From Rhabditoides inermis (taxonomy: Eukaryota; Nematoda; Chromadorea; Rhabditida; Rhabditidae): DNA of 64,000 nt. The translations under genes and the position numbers were made by a program. Below the pieces are notes generated by a model that searched no databases, was not told the origin of the DNA, and saw only the letters and a program-made list of their open reading frames with translations. Location of the stretch: NCBI GenBank assembly GCA_963966185.1, contig CAWZYM010000392.1, positions 721,001-785,000 on the forward strand, written 5' to 3'. The first letter of the stretch is position 1. The number at the start of each line of letters is the position of its first letter. Below are positions 60,155 through 64,000 of the stretch, in pieces.

Positions 60155-62140
60155 TCATTGCTTCTCACTTTCAGTTTGTATCATGCTTATAGTTTTCACT
60201 TGCATCTTGGTGATAAATACGTGTGCCCTGACTAAACAGTTCGTTTCACCTCTGCTTCTCCGGATGTAGTCGTCGTTGGCACTTGATCGTCTCCTGTCGT
60301 TTCGTGGGACGACCGCGGCGGACACTGAACAGAATCTCATTCTCCTGTGCCATCTCTGTGCATACCTTTGGCGGCGACGGCTATTCTGCTCGCAGTGTCC
60401 TTCTGTCGCGTCCGCTGCGGCGACGCGGGTGGAGACACTTCTATGGACTCGTCGATTGACGTCGACTTGACTGGCCGATGCCTCTGCAATCCTTCCTTGT
60501 CTACTCTCCACTGCCAACTCGCACTCACATGTCTATGTTCCCTCTCTTTTCGCGGCGGACTTTCCTTCTTGTCCTTGGGCGGACTGTTCTTGTCCTTGGA
60601 GGAACCCTTCTCCTTTGGTGGACTGGGCTTGTCCCTCTTCTCTCCTTCCCTCCTCTCCTCCTTCTTCCCGTCACTCCGTATTCTCTCGTGATAGTCGCGC
60701 TCTTTTTTCGGCGACGAGTGACTGCGGTGCACTTTCACCGAAGATGTGGAAGGCTCATCCTGTAAAATGTTTAGAATTCGAAATGGTTCCTGATTTTACC
60801 GGGAATGCTCCTGGATCGCTGGTCTTTGTCATAGATTGTAGTTTGGACGTGGATGGCTGCGAGTGTCCGGCGTGTGTCTCGCTCCTCTGAACACAGCTCG
60901 GTCAGTCAGGCACCCCTGGCCGTGACTCGCCTTGACAGTGGTGCTGATCTTCTTCTCCCTGGGCGGGCTGTCGTTGTCGGCCGCCTGTTCATCTACCACC
61001 ACCACTCTCTTCGGAGACGGCCTCTCCACCACGAGGGGCTCCGTCTCCTCGTCCGTGTGCTCCACCACCACGTTCTTCTGCAGATTCCACTGCACGTGTC
61101 CTCCGCCTTCCTAAAATCAAGCGCGTCTTTGGTTTGTTGATATGATACGCATATGGCTCGTCCCACCTTGTCCTTCTTGCCCTTCTTTGGCCGGGGTGGA
61201 TCGTCGTACTGTCCCTTGTACTGTTGGAATCCGCCATCGCCCCTCCACAGTCCGTTCTCCTTTGCTATCCGCACTCTCTCACTACACCGAGAGAACGCAG
61301 ACTCGCGACGGCGACGCTCAGAGTCCACTTTCTAACACAAAATATCAAGTTGGATTGTATATATGTACTGACCTTAATGTAAATGGAGCATCGGACGACA
61401 GCTGAGAAGAGGTATGTCTGTAGTGCTGCGACTAGAAGGAGAAGCGACGCGAGCCACATACGCTCGATAAATGATTGAAACTAAAAACGAGAGGTTGATA
61501 TGAAGATAACGCTGAGTGTTACCTGGAACTCCATCTTGTGCGTGTACAAATCACCATAAAAGTAACTCCAGGCATAGAAAATGAAATAACTGAAACGCAA
61601 CATCTCAATTGATTCTCAATGGAATGTCTCACCCAAGTGAGAAGAGGAGGAAGAAGAACTGTACTACAATGTGAGGAAGGAGGAGGCAGGAGGTGTCGGA
61701 ACAGATGCCACAGAAGAGAAGCATGATCTGAACACACCACATTCATACAAGCAGTTATATCGTCGTGCGTACCGAGAAGAGAATGAAAACCATCATAATA
61801 GCTACAACGTAGTCGAGTACGAGGGTGACATTGAAGTGAGAGAACTTGTAGATGAGACAGTCTTTGAGAAACCTGCAAATACGTTCATCTATTATCCTCT
61901 CCCCCTCGCTACTCCTCTTCTTTCACCTCACACTAGCTCTCTTTTTTCACCCCTTCCTTCTCTTGTCTGTTGACCTGACCGTCTCACTCATGCATCATCC
62001 ACCACAATCGAGTGAGAGTAAGGGGAGAAGAGAGAGAGATATAGATAGAGACAGAGAGAAATAGAGAGAGCCGAGGGCGCATTACACCCTGATCTTTGTG
62101 TATGCTGTGGCTGCTGGATGCGCTGACGCAGACGCAAAAG

Positions 62141-62197
<57 letters not shown>

Positions 62198-62623
62198 GTT
62201 GTCAAGTGAGGGTGGGCTCACCTCTGCTCGCATAGGTCGACTGTCTGGCTCTTCCACATGAGCTGTTGAATGACTCCGAGCAGAATGCACACGCACACCA
62301 CCGCCTCCACCATTCCCATGAACATCGTGCCGTACTGAAAACGGTCAGATTAGCAACACGAACATATACACTACTCGTACTCTTTTGTTTGCCGATACTG
62401 CATGGATAAGTCATTCTATTCACTATTCATCAATAAAATAGATAAGTTATCGAGTAGAATTTATTTTCTTTAACGAACATAGTGTACCTTGATGTGGCAC
62501 ATGGAGCAGCAGGTACGGTAGCGCTGCTTGCGCACCGTCGGCGCCACCGCGGTAGCCCGAACCTGCAATCGGACACTCCTCACCCTCCCTTCCTCCCCTG
62601 CTCACCTCAGCCGGGGCAAGCAT
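60155..62623 (-). CDS. LAPTM-like four-span membrane protein with long disordered tail
   Basis: Exons: 62606-62623, 62488-62562, 62222-62334, 61773-61872, 61633-61727, 61523-61589, 61373-61480, 61167-61331, 60931-61110, 60800-60856, 60529-60759, 60366-60483, 60155-60324; 498 aa. The N-terminal RTCCSMCHIKYGTMFMGMVE matches the start of lysosomal LAPTM4/5 proteins (C-C-x-x-C-H-(V/I)-x-x-G-T). Four hydrophobic spans end near residue 190 (FIERMWLASLLLLVAALQTY, then a Cys-Ser-Ile-Tyr end). The remaining 300 residues are charged and Pro/Ser-rich (SPPKEKGSSKDK, RSHSSPKKE), far longer than any LAPTM tail. The intron after 60931 has a GC donor (AAG|GCGAGT) and the one at 60484-60528 is stop-free. The last exon is the least certain. 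Confidence 0.75.
62144..62192. repeat. CT microsatellite in an intron
   Basis: About 49 bp of CT repeat in intron 61873-62221 of the LAPTM-like gene, 30 nt behind the donor on the transcript (GA sense). Confidence 0.92.
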
Positions 62624-63568
62624 CTTGGATCACCGCATCCACCACTTCTCCTGTCTCTGCGAGTGTGTGTGTGTATGTGTGTATGCGAGGGCTCTGCAAC
62701 AGCATCTCTCGCAATGCGACGCAATGAGGAAGCAGCGAGAAACCATCAAACACGCGAGTGTAACGTCGTATATCGCGGCGCGACCCCGGCGTAGGAATGC
62801 TGTATGTGCGGGCAGAGAACAACATGATCGATCATGGCGTAGCGGTGGTGTGGAAATAGAATGAGACTACAAGTACAAGGCGGTCACACGCTGGGCGGGG
62901 GACGGGACAGCTGATCGGATCGATGAACGAACACGGAGCATCCATCACCCGGGAACACTCTGAGCAAGTGGAGGGAGGGAGAGAGAGGGGAGAGAAGGCG
63001 CCCTGTCAACGGGGAAGGGTGCGCGAGGGTGAGGTGTGTTGGCATATGCAGATGTATGGCAGAGCGCGAGGCGAGAGAGTGATGGATACATCACAATGCA
63101 AGTTGAGCGCAGATGAAAGTCCGAATATCAATCCAAGCATATTGCAAACAGAAAGAAATACGTGCAAATTCGAAAACTAGAAATTCTTTTAAAAAACCGT
63201 CACTTTTTTATTCTCTTAACAACTTCAAAACCTTCACAACATATCGATATCAGAATATCATCGAGAAAAAAAAGAAGTGTCATGACACACACAATAAAAA
63301 GGATTCAGACGAATACGTGACGACTCGCCACAAAATAGTGAATAAACTTTCGTTGGAGAATAGCGTAGTGATAGGATAGAGAAGCTGGGTATATGATGAT
63401 AGAGGGATAAGTATTGGTGTCCATTCACCCATCCATTCACTCGATCAGCCGACGTGAGAGAGTGTGTGGCGAGGAGAGGGACAGACGGCGGAGCGGCGAG
63501 GGAGTGCACGGCAGGCGGAGGGTGCAGTCGACGCCGCCGCGTCAGCTGTCCGCCATCACCTCCTCAAA
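62624..63568. other. Intergenic region between two minus-strand genes
   Basis: Contains the promoter of the LAPTM-like gene and the 3' UTR of the CFAP36-like gene, with a possible minus-strand AATAAA near 63210. AT-rich at 63150-63380. No exon seen. Confidence 0.5.
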
Positions 63569-64000
63569 TCACGCAGAATGGGCTAAATAAGGCAGGAGGA
63601 GGCGTACCTGCTTGAGTTTCTGTGCGAGCGTCCTGCGTGCCTCTGCCATGTCCATCTCGGCTGTCCGCTCTCCCCTCAGTGCACCCCTCGCCTTGGCTGT
63701 AGACGGACGGGTCGAACCACGGGACGACTCCTGCATCCAAGCATAACAAGCCCTCCACACTGCTGTGCCCACCAGGAATTGTCTCTGTCGCTCCTCTCTC
63801 TTCTTCTCTGCCAGTCTGTCCCTCTGCATCTTGAGATACTCGGCCCTCGCCCGCACATCCGCCGATGCGATACGAGAAGGATCTCGAAGCAGCGCCTAGA
63901 CAAAACGTGATTCTTCTAAAGTCTCTTCCTCTTACATTGACGTCGTCGATGCTCTTTCCGGTGGGTCCATAGTTGAGTAGTTCCTCTGGAGTTGGCTGTG
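63569..64000 (-). CDS. CFAP36: CFAP36 (CCDC104)-like protein, C-terminal part
   Basis: Two exons in the window (63936 to beyond 64000, and 63569-63895); the gene continues past the edge. The visible end contains RARAEYLKMQRDRLAEKKRE and later MDMAEARRTLAQKLKQ. These correspond to the RxREHYLKxKRDKL and LLAEKLKEE segments at the C-terminus of CFAP36, a ciliary ARL3-binding protein; the N-terminal BART domain would lie outside. A stop-free 42-nt intron (gtgggc...gatgcag, about 63732-63773) probably interrupts this exon. The 3' end is ambiguous: reading on stops at 63569, whereas a 25-nt intron at 63583-63607, very short, would stop at 63556. Confidence 0.65.

Overview
This is eukaryotic, animal DNA. 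Genes are split into many short exons by very small GT-AG introns (often 36-60 nt). Several coding exons begin 0-10 nt after an acceptor-like sequence with no upstream exon, as expected with spliced-leader trans-splicing, and three minus-strand genes sit 80-150 nt apart like an operon. Gene content (a prohormone-4 type LDLa neuropeptide precursor, a P-A-R anion-selective Cys-loop channel, a three-finger membrane protein) points to an ecdysozoan, most likely a nematode. The species cannot be named from the sequence.

Layout. 0-10 kb: the start of a minus-strand gene (2258-2432), a small membrane protein gene (3960-5014), a dispersed repeat family and CT-rich DNA. 10-13 kb: a zinc-finger transcription factor. 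14-17.2 kb: a candidate three-gene operon of uncharacterised genes, two of them paralogues. 17.6-25 kb: a dispersed element, a decayed Na+/K+-ATPase pseudogene and microsatellite-rich DNA. 25.3-26.3 kb: the prohormone-4 type precursor. 26.6-30.8 kb: a second copy of the dispersed element, split by about 3.2 kb of GA-rich satellite and ending in a perfect 143-bp inverted repeat. 31-34 kb: AT-rich and apparently gene-free. 34.4-37.4 kb: the three-finger protein.

37.6-64 kb is gene-dense: a small basic protein, a glucuronyltransferase-family protein that seems to have lost catalytic residues, a microsomal-type epoxide hydrolase, a psq helix-turn-helix protein, SDHAF3, the Cys-loop channel, a PIH1-domain cochaperone, an SLC17-like transporter, a secreted Lys/Cys-rich protein, an unknown nuclear-looking protein divergent from GINS1 (PSF1), a LAPTM-like four-span protein with a long charged tail, and the C-terminal part of CFAP36.

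Exon models were assembled by eye by matching splice sites, phase and family similarity. They are internally phase-consistent but have no transcript support. The main themes worth checking are the operon with its paralogue pair, the habit of introns to run from the donor straight into CT or GA tracts, the satellite-split element with its long hairpin, and the probable pseudoenzyme.
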